Assembly (NCBI GenBank): GCA_963575745.1
Contig: CAUYUJ010017910.1
Location: 32,187 to 96,186, forward strand
Direction of reading: 5' to 3'
DNA from: Prorocentrum cordatum
Lineage: Eukaryota; Sar; Dinophyceae; Prorocentrales; Prorocentraceae
Length of the DNA stretch: 64,000 nt
This document shows, one piece after another, positions 1-11,335 of the stretch. Both the position numbers and the translations under genes were made by a program. Every line of letters begins with the position of its first letter. Position 1 is the first letter of the stretch. The notes beneath the pieces are model-generated. The model searched no databases. It had not been told where the DNA came from and was given only the letters and a program-made list of their open reading frames with translations.

Positions 1-900
1 TTTGTTGTCGTCGTCCCACCCGCGACCCGCCCCGCGACCCACCCGTGACCCACCCCGCGACCCACCCGCGACCCACCCCGCGACCCACCCGCGACCCACC
101 CGCGACCCAACCGCGACACACCCGCGACCCACCCGCGACCCACCCGCGACCCACCCCGAGACCCCCCCGGCGACCCACCCGCGACCCATCGGCGACCCAC
201 CCGCGACCCACCCGCGATCCACCCCGCGACCCTCCCGCGACCCACCCGCGACCCACCCCGCGACCCACCCAAAATTTTCGTCGCCTGCGGCGGGCTTCTT
301 TTGCATTCGTTCCAGGTGGAGAACCTGCGACCCACCCGCGACCCAAACCGCGCCCGCGACCCACCCGCGACCCACCGCGACCCACCCGCGACCCACCCAC
401 GACCCACCCAGCGACCCACCCAAATTTTTCTGCGCCTGCGGCGGGTTTCTTTTGAATTCGTTCCAGGTGGAGAACCTGCGACCCACCCGGACCCAAACCG
501 CGTTCATAGTACAAATCAAAATTTTCGGCGCCCGCGGCGTTTTTTTTTTTTTTTTTTTTTTTTGTTTTTGTTTTGTTGGGGGGAATTCTTTCCAAGTGGA
601 GGTGAGAGCCCGCCACCCACCCGCGACCCAAACTACGTTCACTGAGCGAGTCAAAACTTCGGCGCCTGCGGCGGGTTTCTTTTTGCATTCGTTCCAGGTG
701 GAGAACCTCCGACCCAAAGTGCGTTCATTGTACAAATCAAAATTTTCGGCGCATGCGGCGGTCTGTTTTTGAATTGATGCCAGGTGGGGGTGGAGAGCCC
801 GTGACCCAACCGCGACCCAAACTACGTTCACTGAACAAGCCAAAAATTTGGCGCCTGCGGCGGGCTGTTTTTGCATTCGTTTCGGGTGGTTCACCAGCGA
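1..900. repeat. CGACCCACC minisatellite with tandem spacer module
   Basis: A 9-12 bp unit built on CGACCCACCCG fills the first 270 bases. It then alternates with a spacer whose core is GGCGCCTGCGGCGGG followed by a T-run and TTCCAGGTGGAGAACC. Spacer cores recur near 282, 432, 528, 661, 749 and 851, so the spacing is irregular (about 90-150 bases). A 20-base T tract lies at 540-562. The long frames across it are Pro/Arg/Thr low complexity and are not genes. A reverse-complement relative of the minisatellite occurs near 31,015-31,095. Confidence 0.9.
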
Positions 901-936
901 CCCCCCCCGCGCTGAATTTGTCAGAGCACGGCGACG

Positions 937-1083
937 ACGATGAGGACGAGGACGCGGACGAGGACGAGGAGGAGGAGGAGCAGGAGGAGGAGGAGGAGGA
1001 GCACGAGGAGGAGGAGGAGGAGGAGGAAGAGGAGGAGGAGGAGGAGGAGGAGGAGGAGGAGGAGGGGAAGGAGGAGGAGGGCG
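937..1083. repeat. (GAG)n/(GAC)n microsatellite
   Basis: Nearly pure GAG with some GAC/GCG triplets. The poly-Glu and poly-Leu frames on the two strands are artefacts of the triplet. Confidence 0.95.
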
Positions 1084-1192
1084 CCATCGACAGGGATGGC
1101 GAGGGCCACGAGGTCCGCCGGCTCGACGCCCGCGTCGCCCGCGCCCGCCTACTCACTCTTATCCGCAATTGCGGCGTGCTACGTATATCATC

Positions 1193-1290
1193 GGAGGTCC
1201 TCGAGGATTTCATGGACGGGTGCTGGGGGCGGCGCCAGAGGCGCCGCCAGGAAGGCCCAGCGCCGATCCAAGGAATCCGCGCGGACCCTT
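1193..1290. mobile_element. hairpin MITE-like element, copy 1
   Basis: The left arm starts GGAGGTCCTCGAGGATTTC. The reverse complement of the right arm reads AAGGGTCCGCGCGGATTCC, and both arms then run into a GGxxxGGxGCTGGG stretch. The arms are about 38 bases and the short centre (GGCGGCGCCAGAGGCGCCGCC) is itself a palindrome. Relatives are at 24,581-24,722 and probably 32,826-32,965. No clear target duplication is seen. Confidence 0.55.
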
Positions 1291-1344
1291 GATATTTATG
1301 TTTATGCTGGTATCAGTTCCTCGAGAATGTCGACAGTGCTGTTC

Positions 1345-1460
1345 GTCCTGGATGGCCTTCGTCGCCACGGCAGGATTTTCCTCGATGTCTTGGTCAGCAC
1401 GCATCCAGGGACAGGGCCGGAGGGTAGCGGTGTTGGTAAGTTTTTGCCAACCTGAGCACC
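1345..1460 (+). repeat. dispersed repeat shared with 25.75 kb
   Basis: The block GGCCTTCGTCGCCACGGC followed by GGTCAGCACGCATCC is a diverged relative of 25,745-25,870. In one frame both copies keep the residues VATAG, SWS and R-VAV, so this may be a fragment of a former coding sequence. Confidence 0.5.
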
Positions 1461-1548
1461 CGGAGGGGCCCTCCAGTAGGCGTGCGGGAACCACATTCAT
1501 CATAGGCAGTTGGTGTACGGCCTTCCTACGCACCTTTTGATGGCTTTC

Positions 1549-1552
1549 GTCA

Positions 1553-1612
<60 letters not shown>

Positions 1613-1627
1613 GTCGTCGTCGATGTT

Positions 1628-1660
<33 letters not shown>

Positions 1661-2019
1661 CTCGTCGGTCGTCGTCTGTCGTCGTCGTCTCTGTCGTCGT
1701 CGTCGTCTGTCGTCGACGTCGTCATCGTGGTTGTCGTCGTCGTCGTCGTTGTGGTAGTCGGCGTCTTCGTCGTCTTCGTCTTTGTCGTCGCCGTCGTCGT
1801 CGTCCGTCGCCGTCGTCGTCCTCGCCGTCGCCGTCATCGTCGTCGTCGTCGTCGTTTCGTCGTCATCGTCGTCGTGGTGGTGGTCGTCGTCGTGGTCGTC
1901 GTCGGCGTCGTCGTCGTCGTCGACGTCGTGGTCGCCGTCGTTGTTGTCGTTGCCGTCGTCGCCGTCGTTAGTCGTGATTCGTCATTCGTCGTCGTCGTCG
2001 TCGTCGTCGTCGTCATCGT

Positions 2020-2062
<43 letters not shown>

Positions 2063-2136
2063 TACTGGGGTCATCACTGGGGTCGTCGTCGGGATCGTCG
2101 GCGTCGTTCGTCCGTGCGTCGTCGTCGGCGGCGCCG

Positions 2137-2197
<61 letters not shown>

Positions 2198-2352
2198 TGT
2201 CAGGATCGGTGTCGTTGCCGTCATCGTCGTGGCCATCGGGGTCGAAGGGGTCGTAGGTGTCGTCGTCGCCCGTTTCATCCCGTTTCGTTATCGTCGTCGT
2301 CGTTGTTATCGTCGTGATCGTCGTCGTCGTCGTCGGCGTTCTCGTCGTCGTT

Positions 2353-2393
<41 letters not shown>

Positions 2394-2450
2394 TGTCCTC
2401 GTCGTCGTCGTCATCGTCGTTGCCGTGGTTGGCGTCGGGGTCGCCACTGG
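1549..2450. repeat. 900-bp (GTC/TCG)n array
   Basis: A GTC triplet array with scattered transitions. It yields Arg-, Ser-, Val-, Asp- or Thr-rich frames in all six phases. No non-repetitive coding segment is embedded in it. Confidence 0.95.
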
Positions 2451-2547
2451 TGTTGCAGGAGCAACGAGGATCAGCAGGAGGGGGAGGAGGGAGATTGGGT
2501 CGTCGTCACCGGTGTCGCTGGGGTCGTCGTATGAGGAGGGAGGAGGA

Positions 2548-2628
2548 TCAGGATCAGGAGGAGGAGGAGGAGGAGGAGGAGGAGGAGGAGGAGGAGGAGG
2601 AGGAGGAGGAGGAGGAGGGGAGGCTTTG
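2548..2628. repeat. (GAG)n microsatellite
   Basis: About 25 GGA triplets followed by unique sequence. Confidence 0.95.
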
Positions 2629-3216
2629 CGAGTGCATGCCCCTAGGAGTAATGTGTGCCCAGCCGAGCTGCGCGTCCGAAGCCCTGAGTGAGCGAGTGCG
2701 ACCTGGCAGCCAGCAGCACCCATCAGGCTGGCTGAAAGCTGCTGTGCTTGGCTGTTGTTGGGCGAGGGAGGGGTCTGTGAGTGCGGCGGGCATTCGCATA
2801 CCCCCCCTCCTCCCCCGCCTTGTTCTTTTCCCCCTCCTCGTCCTCCTCGCCACAGCGTGCCAATCCTCGCCCTTCTCGTCCTCCCCGTCCTCGTACACTC
2901 GGCCTCAGGTCCGCAGCAGCATTGTACAGTTGCCTGCTACGGACCAGGACGGGCGCAGTCGGTGCTGCCGCCTCGGCGCCTTCTTTCTCTTGGCTGATGC
3001 GGGTATCGTCCTGCCCACTGCTGATCCTTCTCCTGCTTCTTCTCCTCCTTCTCCTCTTCCTCCTCCTCAATCCTCCCCCCCTCCTCCCTCCTCCATCTTC
3101 CTCCTCGCACCCACCCTCGTCCCCCTTCTCCTCCCCATCATCCTCTCCCTTCTTGGCTCGGCAGCGAGCTGCGCGGCATCCTCGCAGGCAGCAGCGGCAG
3201 CGGGCGGCAGCCAGCG
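2629..3216. other. CT-rich unique sequence, no gene seen
   Basis: Pyrimidine-rich on the plus strand with no convincing protein-like frame. It resembles intron sequence upstream of the exons at 3.87-4.19 kb. Confidence 0.4.
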
Positions 3217-3220
3217 GGCA

Positions 3221-3255
<35 letters not shown>

Positions 3256-3347
3256 GAGAGAAAAAGAGAGAGAGAGAGAGAGAGAGCCCGCGCGCCCTCC
3301 TTGACCTCCTCCTCCTCCTCCTCCTCCTCCTCCTCCTCCTTGTTATT

Positions 3348-3409
<62 letters not shown>

Positions 3410-3424
3410 ACTATTCATTCCAAT

Positions 3425-3496
<72 letters not shown>

Positions 3497-3693
3497 ACTC
3501 ATACTCATTATCACCATCATCAGCACCATCATCAACATCAGCATCATCATCATCATCACCTCCATCACCACTACCACCATCATCATAATCATCATCATCA
3601 TCATCATTATCATCATTATCATCATTATCATCATTATCACCTTCATCATCACCTCACCATCACCATCATCATCATCATCACCATCATCACCAC

Positions 3694-3746
<53 letters not shown>

Positions 3747-3830
3747 CCACCATCATCATCATCATCATCATCAGTTCCTCAGTTCCTCAGTTCCTCAGTT
3801 CCTCAGTTCCTCTTCCTCCTCCTCCTTATC
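3217..3830. repeat. (GA)n, (CTC)n, (ATC)n and AGTTCCTC arrays in series
   Basis: (GA)n spans about 3,217-3,287, (CTC)n 3,303-3,340, (ATC)n 3,343-3,774, and five copies of AGTTCCTC lie at 3,774-3,812. The region ends in a CTC-rich stretch just before a host exon. Confidence 0.95.
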
Positions 3831-3867
3831 CTCCTCCTTCTCTTCCTCCTCCTCCCCGTCCCCCGTC

Positions 3868-3954
3868 GTCGCCAAGTTAGAAGATCCCCAGGAGGTCCTC
3901 GACTTCACAGTGGCTAGAGCCCTTACAGCTGGAAGCAAGCTCGACAAAGGCCAG
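3868..3954 (+). CDS. host gene exon, product unknown
   Basis: A short protein-like frame encodes about 29 residues with KLEDPQEVLDFTVARAL in the middle, ending in KLDKGQ. The exon ends in a textbook donor, CAG followed by GTCAGT, in phase 0. It is preceded by more than 500 bases of CTC/ATC repeats that could act as an extended pyrimidine tract. The 5' border is a guess: no AG acceptor stands out. The next candidate exon is 4,086-4,187, with possibly a small one starting at 4,019 after the acceptor TGTCTGCAG. I do not recognise the family. The residue pattern suggests a helical cytosolic segment, but function is unassigned. Confidence 0.4.
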
Positions 3955-4085
3955 GTCAGTTTTGATCTGCTATGTCACGCAGTGTATTTGGATGCATGCT
4001 TGGCTGATGTCTGCAGGCTTCCAAGTTTCACCAGGGTGCGAGCGCGGACACCTGCGCGCCAATCTGAAGCATCTAACTGCTGGAG

Positions 4086-4187
4086 TGCTCCAAGACAGCC
4101 GCACTGCGTGAGGAGTTGGAGTTTTCCGAAGACGAGCTCGACCTCATTGCCAATCTCTCTGGCCGAGTCTTGGCCGGCGCTTTCTAG
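4086..4187 (+). CDS. host gene terminal exon, product unknown
   Basis: This is an open frame of 33 codons ending in TAG, with the acidic amphipathic stretch LREELEFSEDELDLIANL. It looks like the C-terminus of a real protein, and the frame is not explained by any repeat. The acceptor is placed after GGAG at 4,085, but a different AG is possible because an in-frame TAA lies just upstream. It probably belongs to the same gene as the exon at 3,868-3,954. A LINE remnant starts about 60 bases downstream and may have landed in the 3' UTR. Function is unknown. Confidence 0.4.
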   Translation, partial: CSKTAALREELEFSEDELDLIANLSGRVLAGAF

Positions 4188-4249
4188 TCCACTCCCGACT
4201 TTGACACGGCACCCCCGCCAGGAATCGGCTGCAAAACAAACTGCTCGGT

Positions 4250-5370
4250 TTTGGTGTCGGGGCCTATCCTCGTCGCTAGCCGAAGCGTTTCAAGGGACAT
4301 TTTCACAGATGGCTCCTGCGTGAAACCAGGCGGACACACCATGTACAGTGTCGCTGGCTGGGCGTTGGTCGTCTTATATATAGCCATGGTGAGGTTTTCG
4401 CGTACATCTCAGGGCGTGCGGGCACTCTCTGGTCCCCCACCTCTCCTGCTGCCGAGCACTGCGGTGTGCCTGCGGCTGCGCTCAATGCTGACCCACACGC
4501 TCAGACTGTCACGACGCCTGCGATGTCCACCAGCCGCATTCTGCCCGCGGGAATGTTTCCAGCGCCTTCACGGTGATTGGAGGGGCCGTCCGTGCCCCCT
4601 TGGCCCCCTGGGCTCCACAACGCACAGCTCACGTAGGCTTTCAGGGTTTTGAGCCAGGCAGCAGAGAGAGGCGTGCCAAAGGCAACGCTGAAACAGCTGG
4701 GTTCGCCAATCGTGCTACTGGCGAGGGGATCCAGCCAAACACCCATGACATCGAGATTGCAGATTGCCAATCGAAGCTCCTCGCTCTGAGATGGTACGTT
4801 TTGTCTCCCAAGCCTTCCAGCTCTGGCCTACAGTGGCCTCCCGAGCTGGAGGCAAGGCCTTCGACACATCAAAGGAGTCGTTGAGACCACCATCTGGGGC
4901 AGCTTCCGCTGGACCGTCCCGGGGGGACCCCTCCTCGCCTCCCGAGCCCCCTCCCTCGTGCTCCGCGTGTCGGTCAAACCAGCGCAGTCCACAGATGGCA
5001 CAAGGTAGGAGAGCAGAAGTGGATTTGTGCGGCTTGTCGAGTCTCGTGCCGCTCTGCGTGCACGAGAGAGAATCGCACGAATGAAGCCTGCACAGGCAAT
5101 TGTGCCCATCCTTCTGAGCTGATCACTGACCCCCAAGGCCACAATACATATGCTACTCTGTATCTCTGTATGACTTCAGTTCTCTCAGCATTTTGGTGTG
5201 CCGACGCTGCGGCACCTTCAGCGAGTCAAACTCCAGAGGCTTCCAGAAGCGCTGCCCCCCAGGAGGCTGTCCTGGCAACGGCAGGCCCTTTCAGCGGAGT
5301 CAAGCCTTTTCAGGGCGTCACCCGCAGGCGACTCGGGACTCGCCCATCGTCCTCCGCATGCCCCTCCCCC
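4250..5370 (+). pseudogene. decayed LINE retrotransposon 3' end (RNase H plus C-terminal Cys motif)
   Basis: A 5'-truncated, multiply frameshifted non-LTR element. At 4,296-4,320 the frame reads IFTDGSC, the first catalytic-Asp block of an RNase H1-type domain, followed by a VAGWALVV strand. At about 4,390-4,480 a shifted frame gives the GEVFAYISGRAGTL and PAAEHC block. At 4,675-4,797 another frame carries the KGNAE...A motif and DIEIADCQSKL. At 4,790-4,860 RFVSQAFQLWP resembles the segment that follows RNase H in such elements. At 5,190-5,330 a CRRCG...KRC...SGRHP stretch is the C-terminal zinc-knuckle-like end I associate with dinoflagellate LINEs. No single frame spans the domains, so it is dead. 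The RT is missing. The family name is inference from motif order. Confidence 0.6.
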
Positions 5371-5763
5371 TAGCCCAAGTGGTCAAGAAGTTGCACAGGG
5401 CGGTGAGCAACGATAACGATTCCGAGGCCTGCCCGACAGCTGCTGCCCAGCCGCCGCCGCTGCCACTTAGACCTTCGAGCCCACATCGAATATGTGCGCT
5501 AGTCCCCTTCCCCGTCTGCTCCTCATGTCCTCCTCATTTCTCACTCCTCCTCCTCCTCCTCCTACTCGAACGGTGCCCTGCTGATAGTTCCTGCCTTCTT
5601 TATTGTAGTGGCAGGCCAAGACAAGAGGATCATCAACCCCCGAAGTGGCCCCGCCGCTGACCTGATGATCCTCTCCCTTCCGCGGCCCTTTTCGGCTCGT
5701 GGGCACGTGTTAAGCCGCGTGTTCAGCGCGTCGCTTACAAAAACATCCGTTTTCAAAGTCTCA

Positions 5764-5876
5764 TCCTCTCCCTCCTCTCCCTCCTCCTCCTCCTCCTCCT
5801 CCTCCTCCTCCTCCTCCTCCTCCTCCTCCTCCTCCTCCTCCTCCTCCTCCTCCCCCTCCTCCTCCTCCTCCCCCCC
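5764..5876. repeat. (CTC)n microsatellite
   Basis: Pure CTC triplets. The flanking 5,371-5,763 has no recognisable gene. Confidence 0.95.
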
Positions 5877-6007
5877 GAGGGTGGGGCCTGGCACCTGTTC
5901 TCATGGAGTCCAGCGCCACACCTTCCTCGGGGCAGACCGTTCAGGGCGATGCATTTCATCTGCGGTCAGGGTGAGCGGCTACCGGTCGTTTTTTCCACAG
6001 AGAAGGG

Positions 6008-6190
6008 TGGACGCTGTGAAACCTGTATCGGCGGGATGTCGCAAGGCTGCCGTCGTTGGGTGTAGCACGGCCCTCAGCTCTCTGTGCGGATGCAGCGGGC
6101 ACTGGGCCTGGGGGTGGACGTTGCGAAACCTTTATCGGCGGGGCTTGCGCTGCGCGCGGCCTCGTCGTTGGGTGTAGCACGGCCTTCGGT
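6008..6190 (+). repeat. 109-bp tandem duplication
   Basis: GTGGACGCTGTGAAACCTGT at 6,008 recurs diverged at 6,115, and GTTGGGTGTAGCACGGCC at 6,056 recurs at 6,167. The surroundings (5,877-6,538) show Cys-rich but interrupted frames. No gene could be called. Confidence 0.75.
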
Positions 6191-6538
6191 CTCAGCATTG
6201 CCCTGCTGGCGGCGGCGTTAGCCAGGCGCCTGGGTGGCTATTCCCATGTGGTCTGGCCCTCAGGGATTTGCGTTTTCCGTGAGAGGTGGTGGCATGTGCC
6301 ACGTAAATCCGATCGGGCTTTGTGTCCACTCACGGCTGGGGCCTTTGGGCAGGCCCCAGTGCGCAATGCCAATCGTGCCGACAGGGTGGCCTCGTGCCCC
6401 CTATGCACCAATGTCGGTTCGGTTGGGCCGCGAGTCGTCCGACGCCAAGGGGCAGCTCTTGTACCCTGTACCGCTTTTCCGCATTTGCGGAGGTCGAGCA
6501 GTGTCTGTGTGCAGTCGCTGACTCACTTTCAGCCTGCA

Positions 6539-6700
6539 GCCTCCTCCTCCTCCTCCCCTTCCTCTGGACCTCCTCCTGTTGCTGTCGCTGTTGGTATCAG
6601 GATCCGAGGGGACATCTCTCCTGCTCCTCCTCCTCCTCCTCCTCCTCCTTCCCCTCCTCCTCCTCCTCCTCCTCCTCCTCATCCTCCTCAGGCCCTCCCT
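6539..6700. repeat. (CTC)n microsatellite, interrupted
   Basis: Two CTC tracts separated by about 60 bases of unique sequence. Confidence 0.9.
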
Positions 6701-6797
6701 CCGCCCCCGCCCACCCGCCCGGACCGCCCTGGCGCCCGGAGCGCCCCGCGGGTAGGCAGCGCGAGGCGATCATAGAGGCGCCCCGCCGCGCCCCCGA

Positions 6798-7066
6798 TGC
6801 CGCCGCCCTTTTGGCGAGACGCCTCCGCCGAGGCCGACGCCGACGCCTCCGCCGAGGCCGACGCCGACGATGATGACGCCGACGATGTCGACGCCGACGA
6901 CGCCGACGGCGACGCCGACGCCGACGCCGACGACGACGACGACGACGTTGACGCCAACGCCGACGCCGACGCCGGCGACGACGACGACGACGACGGCGGC
7001 CACGACGACAACGACGATGCCGACGCCAACGCCGACGACGACGACGCCGACAACGCCGCCGACGCT

Positions 7067-7103
<37 letters not shown>

Positions 7104-7278
7104 GCGATGACGACGACGATGATGCCGACGAGGGAGGCTCCCGACGCTGCCGACGCCGACGACGACGCCGACGCCGAGGCCGACGCCGACGACGGCGGCG
7201 ACGACGACGGCGGCGACGACGACAACGATGACGCCGACGCCAACGCGACGACGACAACGCCGCCGACGCTCCCGACGC

Positions 7279-7318
<40 letters not shown>

Positions 7319-7555
7319 AGCGACGACGACGACGACGCCCATGCCGACGTCGACGACGCCGACGTCGCTCCCGACGCTGCCGACGCTGACGCCGACGCCG
7401 ACGCCAGCGACGACGACGACGACGACGACCGTGCCGACGGCGCTCCCGACGCTACCGACGCCGACGCCGACGCCGACGCCCATGCCGGCGCCGGCGCCGA
7501 CGACGACGACGACGATGACCCCGACGCCGACGACGACGACGATGCCGACGACGCT

Positions 7556-7591
<36 letters not shown>

Positions 7592-7773
7592 ACCAGCGAC
7601 GACGACGACGCCGACGCCGACAATTCCGATGACGACGCCGACGCCGACAATTCCGACGCCGACACCAGCGACGACGACGGCGCCGACGCCGACGCCGACG
7701 CCGGCGATGACGACGACGATGATGCCGACGACGCTGCCGAAGCTGCCGACGCCGATGCCGACGATGCCGGCGA

Positions 7774-7805
<32 letters not shown>

Positions 7806-8335
7806 ACAACGACGATGCCGACGCCGGCGCCGACGACGACAACGCCGTCGACTCTTCTGACGCTGCCGACGCCGACGCCGACGCCGACGACGACGGCGAC
7901 GCGACGGCGACGACGAAGACGGTGTCCGACGCTGCCGTCGCCGACGCCGACGCCGACGCCGAGGCCGACGCCGGTGCCGACGACGACGACGACAACGCCG
8001 ATGCCGACGACGACGACGACGTGACGCCGCCGCCGACGCCGACGCCGCCGCCGCCGCCGAGCCGACGACGACGACGCCGACGCCGACGCCGACGGCGACG
8101 ACGACGACGACGACGACGCCGACGATGCCGACAACGCTGCCGACGCTACCGACGCTGCCGACGCCGACGCCGACGCCCACGCCGACGCCGGCGATAACGA
8201 CGACGACGACGACCTCGACGCTGCCGACGCCAACGCCGACGCCGACGCCGAGGCGGACGCCGGTGCCGACGCCGACGCCGACTCCAACGCCGGTGCTGGC
8301 GTCGCCGACGACGCCGGCGAGGAGCCGCCGACGAC
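6798..8335. repeat. 1.5-kb (GACGCC)n array
   Basis: A hexamer array of GACGCC mixed with GACGAC. It gives Asp/Ala, Thr/Pro, Arg, Ser/Ala and Val/Gly frames of up to 550 codons on both strands. All of these are repeat artefacts: every phase is open because the hexamer lacks stop triplets on either strand. Confidence 0.95.
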
Positions 8336-9547
8336 GGTGAGGGTGGCAACGAAGACCGCGAGCACGGTGTGGGAGCTTGGGGTGGGCGCGGCGGCCAGAC
8401 GCGGAGCTGCAGCGGTCGTGCGTTCCACGGGCCCAAAGTCAGCGGCTCAAAGATGGGGGCGAGGATGGGAAGTTTCGGGTTCCTCTGCGTTCGGTTCAGG
8501 ACACCATCGCTCTAAACTCGTTTGGGCATACATACCAAAGCGACCCTACTCAAAACGACAGTACCAAAAACGACCACTCTAAACTTAGTCGGGCGTGCTC
8601 AGATGCATGTGTATGTCGGATGCCAACATCGACTTCTTACGCGCTCCAAGCGACCCCACACGCCCGCCTTACGTACGCAGGCCGAAATCGGCCTCCCAGA
8701 ATCTTAAGGAAATCAAAGGGGGCCCCAAGGGAAATGGATCACACGCTGAACCTTCCCCGCTTGGGGCCCCAGCCCTCAGGGCCCCCTCCTTGCACCGCCG
8801 ACGAAGCCGACCCGCGCCCGTCCGCCTCGCGGGCGCCCCCCCCACACCCGCAGGGCCTCAGGAGGGCCGTCACCGGCTCGGAGGGCTCGCCCGCGGACGC
8901 GCTGAGCGCCGACAGGCTTCCGGGGGGCGGGCCGGGGCAGCGGCGGCCTGAGCGACCTCCTGCCGGGGAAGCGCGAGACTCGGCATCGTTCAGCCGATCC
9001 CCATCCCCAGCCCCGTCCCCATCTCCAGCTGGGGGAGCAAGTCTGCCGGGGGCGCCCAGGCCACGCCAGGGTGGAAAGGGATCCGTGGAGCGATGTTCAA
9101 GCGGGGAAGCGGGAGACTCAAGTCTGCCCGTCTCGGGTCTGCCACCGCTCGTTGGCAGCCCTGGCGTGAATTTTGGCAGTCAGTTGTTATGAGATGTTCG
9201 CAGCGGGAGCTCGGCTCAAATTTCAGGCTCGGCCCTGTCCGTGTCCTGACGGCTCCTCTAGGCAAAGCCGAGTCCCCCAACCTCGAGTCCTGTGCCTCCT
9301 CGGCCCTAGCAGACCGACCCCTTCAGGGTCCATCTCGATTCGATCGGCTCGATTCGATGTCGCTTCCTGCCAGCACGATCCGATTCGGCTCCGACATGCC
9401 GGTGGTCCGATGCGACCCGACGCTGGCTTGCGTGGCATCGCTGGGCATCCCAGTGCGGCCGAGCCGATTGGCCTCCGTGCCGACGCGGCCCGCCTCGACG
9501 CCCGCTCCGGCCCGACTCGATTCGCCGACTCGGTTCGGACCTCTCCT
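8336..9547. other. GC-rich unique sequence; weak exon-like block only
   Basis: No firm gene. At about 8,850-8,960 a frame reading RRAVTGSEGSPADALSADRL is protein-like but has no clear splice borders. From 9,320 to 9,540 the sequence is a degenerate GATTCGATCC-type repeat also seen at 10.37-10.55 and 26.87-27.06 kb. Confidence 0.3.
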
Positions 9548-9690
9548 GAGGGGTGTGCACTCCTCCTCCACCTCCTCCCCCTTCCTCCTCCTCCTCCTCC
9601 TCCTCCTCCTCCTCCTCCTCCTCCTCCTCCTCCTCCTCCTCCTCCTCCTCCTCCTCCTCCCCCTTCCTCCTCCCCCTTCCTCCTCCCCAT
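9548..9690. repeat. (CTC)n microsatellite
   Basis: About 35 CTC triplets flanked by CCCTTCCTC runs. Confidence 0.95.
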
Positions 9691-9989
9691 CTCCCTATCT
9701 CCCTGTTTCTGCCCTGCATCGCCTTCAGGATGATCTGAGCGGCTCGCACCGTGCTTCCGGCCGTGGCTTCTTCTTCATTCATCCGTCATACTCGTAGTTT
9801 CAAGGGATGGCACATGAACAAAACAAATCCTCCCCCTTCCTCCTCCTTCTCGATTCTCCTGGGCGGCCTGACCGACCGCCGTTCGACCCCTTCCGCGACG
9901 ACCCCCTCGCCTCGCTCCAGGGCCGTGGGCGGGCGGCCAGATCGGAGACCTCGGGGGAAGGAGCTCGCTCCAGGAGGGGGCTCGTTGCG

Positions 9990-10190
9990 GACAGGGCTCG
10001 ACACGGCGGGGTCGGCGGCGTCGCAGTCGGTTGCGTTCGGTCCGTTCGGTTCGGCCCGTGGTTGTGTCGTTGCCGCGCCGCCGCGCCATTCTGGGCTGCC
10101 TGCGGCCTGTCGGCTTCGGCTGGTTTCGGTCTCGCTGTGGGTTCGCTCGCTTTCGGTTGTGATGTCGCCGTGGGCGGTCTTGGGCTGGAG
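9990..10190 (+). repeat. dispersed GTCGGTT-rich repeat, intact copy
   Basis: Contains CAGTCGGTTGCG, then GGGCTGC and TCGGTTTCG-like blocks, in the same order as at 18,930-19,270. The latter copy is interrupted by a hairpin element. This copy shows the uninterrupted arrangement. Confidence 0.55.
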
Positions 10191-10665
10191 GGGAGGGTTG
10201 GCGTGGGGGAGGATTCTCTCTGGGGGGCTCTCTCCGCCTGCATGCGCGGAGCTGCCGACAGGGCTTCGAGGCCGGAGGTCGCTGGAGCAGTGTCGCACGT
10301 GGGAGGGCCTCCGGGGTTTCTGGAGTTTCTGACTTTTGAAGTCTTTTTGTCGTGCGTTGCCAGAGGTCACGGTCTATTTCGATTCGATCGTCGATCCATT
10401 TCGATATTGGTTCGACGATCAGATGCGGCCCGATGCTTGCATGTCGTTGGTGTGCGTCCTGGGGCAGCCATCCGATTCGACTTCGACTCCGTGCCGATGT
10501 AGCCCGATCCGAAGCACATCTCGGCTCGATCCGATTATCCACTTATTCGACGCTGGCTCATCCTGGAGGTGGCCCTGGCCCTAGAGGGGCCCAGATGGCC
10601 TCCAGGGCACCCTTCTCGAGGCCCAGGGGGCGCCAGGAAGTCCGAAGTGGCGCGGAACGCTTGGG
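10191..10665. other. no gene seen
   Basis: GC-rich sequence with degenerate ATTCGATCC repeats at 10,370-10,550. It ends in the left target duplication CGCTTGGG (10,658-10,665) of the MITE that follows. Confidence 0.4.
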
Positions 10666-10818
10666 TTATGTCGGGCGTGTTCCTGGACAGGAGGAATATT
10701 CAAAAATAAGAAGAAATAGTAAGGGGGCACTTTTTCGATTATTTTTTGACTAAGTAGGAGCACTTTTTGTTTTTCGATTTCCTCAAAATCCGCCTGTAGG
10801 AGGACGTGCCCGACCTAA
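10666..10818. mobile_element. GTCGGGC MITE copy 1, 8-bp TSD
   Basis: A 153-bp non-coding element. It starts TTATGTCGGGCGTGTTCCT, and the reverse complement of its end is TTAGGTCGGGCACGTCCTCC. It is flanked by a perfect 8-bp duplication CGCTTGGG at 10,658-10,665 and 10,819-10,826. The interior is AT-rich against a GC-rich background. Copies 2 and 3 share the termini and internal pieces such as GACGATTTTT. Confidence 0.85.
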
Positions 10819-10917
10819 CGCTTGGGGCACCCTGGGCCGGGCCTCCTCTGGCAATCTCTGCTTTTTGGCGCGTTCGGGGGTCGGGACCAGCCTCCTTATT
10901 CCAAATGGGCCCTTGGA

Positions 10918-11049
10918 TTAAGTCGGGCATGTCCCTCTAGAGGAGGAGTATAAAGAAAAGTCTGGGGACGATTTTTCAAATATTTTGAGTATTAGTTGAT
11001 TTTTTTCTGTCCTCCAAAACCCACCTGGAGGAGGACATGCCCGACCTGA
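10918..11049. mobile_element. GTCGGGC MITE copy 2, 8-bp TSD
   Basis: 132 bp with ends TTAAGTCGGGCATGTCC and, in reverse complement, TCAGGTCGGGCATGTCC. It is flanked by the perfect duplication CCCTTGGA at 10,910-10,917 and 11,050-11,057. It lies only 99 bp from copy 1 in a similar sequence context. Confidence 0.85.
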
Positions 11050-11157
11050 CCCTTGGACCGGGCTTGGGGTGCCTGGACCTGTCTTGGGGCGCGTTTTGTT
11101 GTGGTCAAGATCTCGAGGGATGCCCCAAACATTCAGGGCCCCTGTGCTCTCCTCGCT

Positions 11158-11335
11158 GGGGGTACGGCAGGTTCGTATCGTGTCGACCGACGGCGACCCC
11201 GCCAGCGGCGCTCAACCTTGAACGCCGCGGGCGACCCAGAATCGTTCGACGTGGAACGATTCGGACGTTTCGGAAGCGGCCGATCCTTCAAGGTCAGAAC
11301 GGTCCCCGCGGCGTCAGGGACCAGCGCCGAAGTCG
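11158..11335 (+). repeat. dispersed repeat, copy 1 (partner at 20.75 kb)
   Basis: GGCGACCCAGAATCG, then palindromic TCGACGTxGAACGAT and CGTTTCGGAAGCGGCCG, are in the same order as at 20,752-20,915, at roughly three-quarters identity by eye. Several internal palindromes are seen. No coding frame is conserved. Confidence 0.65.

Noticed and set aside
6770-8428. Very long Ser/Ala, Val/Gly and Thr/Pro ORFs on both strands
   Set aside because: All arise from a GACGCC hexamer array that has no stop triplet in any phase; composition is pure repeat.
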